A DNA stretch of 50,252 nucleotides from contig DHPN01000009.1 in the NCBI GenBank assembly GCA_002407925.1, positions 75,674 through 125,925 of the forward strand, in the 5' to 3' direction. Positions 49,300 through 50,252 of this stretch are shown piece by piece. Both the position numbers and the translations under genes were made by a program. The notes beneath the pieces are model-generated. The model searched no databases and was not told the origin of the DNA. It worked only from the letters and a program-made list of their open reading frames with translations. Positions within the stretch are counted from its first letter, which is position 1; each line of letters starts with the position of its first letter. This DNA comes from Atopobiaceae bacterium UBA5363 (GTDB lineage: Bacteria; Actinomycetota; Coriobacteriia; Coriobacteriales; Atopobiaceae).

Positions 49300-50079
49300 G
49301 TGCCAGCCCCCTCTGCCAATTCCTCGGCCTCTAGCCCTTTCGCCCTCGAAGCTCGCCATCTTTGCCTTTCATGGGATGGCGAGCACGAGGTGGTACATGA
49401 CGTGAGCCTTGCTGTTGCCACAGCGGAGACCGTGTGCATGGTTGGCCGTTCCGGCTGCGGCAAAACTACGATCTTGCATGCTTTGTCCGGCCTTCTCAAG
49501 CCAATGTCGGGAACGGTGCTCGTGCATGGGCAAGAGAGCACGGCCGAGCCCGGACATGTGAGCTACATGTTCCAGAAAGATCTTCTCTTGCCCAATAAGC
49601 GCATTCTAGACAACGTCTGCCTGCCCCTTGTGATCGCAGGCGCTTCCCGCGAAGAGGCTTTCAAAAAGGCTCGGCCTCTTCTCAGCCGCTTTGGTCTGAC
49701 AGGAACAGAGAGCCTGTGGCCCTCTGAGCTTTCAGGGGGCATGCGCCAGCGTGCTGCCTTCTTGCGGACCTATCTGCTGGGCACAGATGTGATGCTTCTC
49801 GATGAGCCGTTCTCGGCGCTTGACGCCATCACGCGCAAAGACCTTCGCCAATGGTTTTCAAAGACGAGCCGAGACCTTGGCATCGCATCGCTGATGATCA
49901 CGCACGATGTCGATGAGGCCGTTGCCATGGCAAGAAGGATCTATGTCCTCGGGGGTAAGCCAAGCCACATCGTCGGAGAGGTGGCCGTTGAGCGCCCCTC
50001 TAATCCCAAGGAGACGGACTTCGAGCTGACGGGCGCCTTCATTGCTGCGAAGCGCGAGGTTCTCTCCCTTTTAAATTAA
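49300..50079 (+). CDS. thiZ: ABC transporter ATPase, ThiZ type
   Basis: A 259-residue ATPase of the SsuB/TauB group. It has a Walker A (GRSGCGKTT), a Q-loop in YMFQKDLLLPNKRILDNV, the LSGGMRQRAAFLRTYL signature, a Walker B (VMLLDEPFSALDAI) and a switch His in MITHDVDEAV. The GTG at 49300 follows GAGG and the thiY stop by one base; a TTG at 49255 would overlap thiY. It completes the ThiXYZ importer. Its 3' end overlaps that of the minus-strand gene at the window edge by four bases. Confidence 0.92.
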   Translation: MPAPSANSSASSPFALEARHLCLSWDGEHEVVHDVSLAVATAETVCMVGRSGCGKTTILHALSGLLKPMSGTVLVHGQESTAEPGHVSYMFQKDLLLPNKRILDNVCLPLVIAGASREEAFKKARPLLSRFGLTGTESLWPSELSGGMRQRAAFLRTYLLGTDVMLLDEPFSALDAITRKDLRQWFSKTSRDLGIASLMITHDVDEAVAMARRIYVLGGKPSHIVGEVAVERPSNPKETDFELTGAFIAAKREVLSLLN

Positions 50080-50252
50080 TTAGTCGAGCTGCTGGTTTTG
50101 GAGCTGGTGTTTTTAGAAGACGTATCGGCGCTATTGGTAGCCGTGGAGCTGCTTGTCTGTCCTGAATCGCTGGAGGAATTTCCGTTGGAGGTGGCGCTGT
50201 CAGCCGAGTCTTGACTGCTGGAGGAAGTCCCGCTGTCTGAGCTGTTGCCAGA
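50076..50252 (-). CDS. C-terminal end of a Ser/Thr-rich protein, cut by window edge
   Basis: A minus-strand frame open from the window edge to a TAA at 50076-50078 encodes 58 residues made mostly of Ser, Thr, Asn, Asp and Gly, with units such as NSSDSGTSSSS. It resembles a disordered, wall-spanning or stalk tail of a surface protein. It converges on thiZ with a four-base overlap of stop codons. The rest of the gene is outside the window, so no function can be given. Confidence 0.6.
   Translation of the reverse strand, partial: SGNSSDSGTSSSSQDSADSATSNGNSSSDSGQTSSSTATNSADTSSKNTSSKTSSSTN

Noticed and set aside
1..50252. CRISPR arrays, insertion sequences, integrases, att sites, origin of replication.
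   Set aside because: No spaced identical repeats, transposase or integrase genes, or DnaA-box clusters were seen in reading both strands.

Overview
The window reads as a core chromosomal segment of a Gram-positive, anaerobic actinobacterium, most likely of class Coriobacteriia (an Eggerthellaceae-like, medium-GC genome such as Cryptobacterium or Slackia). This is an inference. It rests on the rpsA - coaE - uvrB gene order typical of Actinobacteria, on monoderm envelope genes (LTA-synthase-like enzyme, GH25 lysozyme, lipoprotein solute-binding proteins), and on a stand-alone [FeFe]-hydrogenase-like protein. I see no phage, IS element, CRISPR array, rRNA or tRNA. Coding density is high and no gene-free stretch exceeds 300 bases.

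Layout. 1-4.6 kb: a small zinc-ribbon-like protein, a winged-helix protein with a long Gly/Arg/His/Asp-rich tail, and on the minus strand a DEDDh exonuclease behind a probable LOTUS-like/DUF3825 protein. 4.7-8.9 kb: a PAP2 phosphatase and a MacA-MacB-like efflux operon. 9-13.3 kb: an RluA-type pseudouridine synthase, the hydrogenase-like protein, an unknown small gene, a Gph-like HAD phosphatase and secG. 13.5-19.7 kb: a complete oligopeptide ABC importer whose binding-protein gene is cut off from the permease genes by a strong terminator. 19.8-32.1 kb: rnhA, a HAD phosphatase, rpsA, then coaE and uvrB separated by an insertion of a polar amino-acid ABC importer, two C26-type glutamine-hydrolase-like enzymes, a C39-like cysteine peptidase and a zinc-ribbon membrane protein. 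32.1-39.3 kb (minus): two flavoproteins, an Mrp ATPase, an LTA-synthase-like enzyme and a lysozyme. 39.5-46.9 kb: an ArsR-type regulator, glutaredoxin, glycerate kinase, a flippase-like membrane protein (minus), PEP carboxylase and a SEC-C methionine aminopeptidase. 46.9-50.1 kb: a TPP riboswitch with its terminator, controlling a thiamine-binding protein and a ThiXYZ-type ABC importer. The window ends inside the Ser/Thr-rich tail of a minus-strand gene.

Together the genes suggest a peptide- and amino-acid-scavenging anaerobe. It imports oligopeptides (opp), polar amino acids and a thiamine precursor through three ABC systems, all of whose binding proteins carry a twin-arginine-like signal plus a lipobox. 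The [FeFe] protein fits a ferredoxin-based redox economy, and PEP carboxylase would supply oxaloacetate. The less familiar parts are the aminotransport/C26/C39 insertion inside rpsA-coaE-uvrB, the LOTUS/DUF3825-exonuclease pair, the low-complexity-tailed winged-helix protein, a nine-G tract at the ribosome binding site of an amino-acid permease, and a possibly switching rpsA leader.
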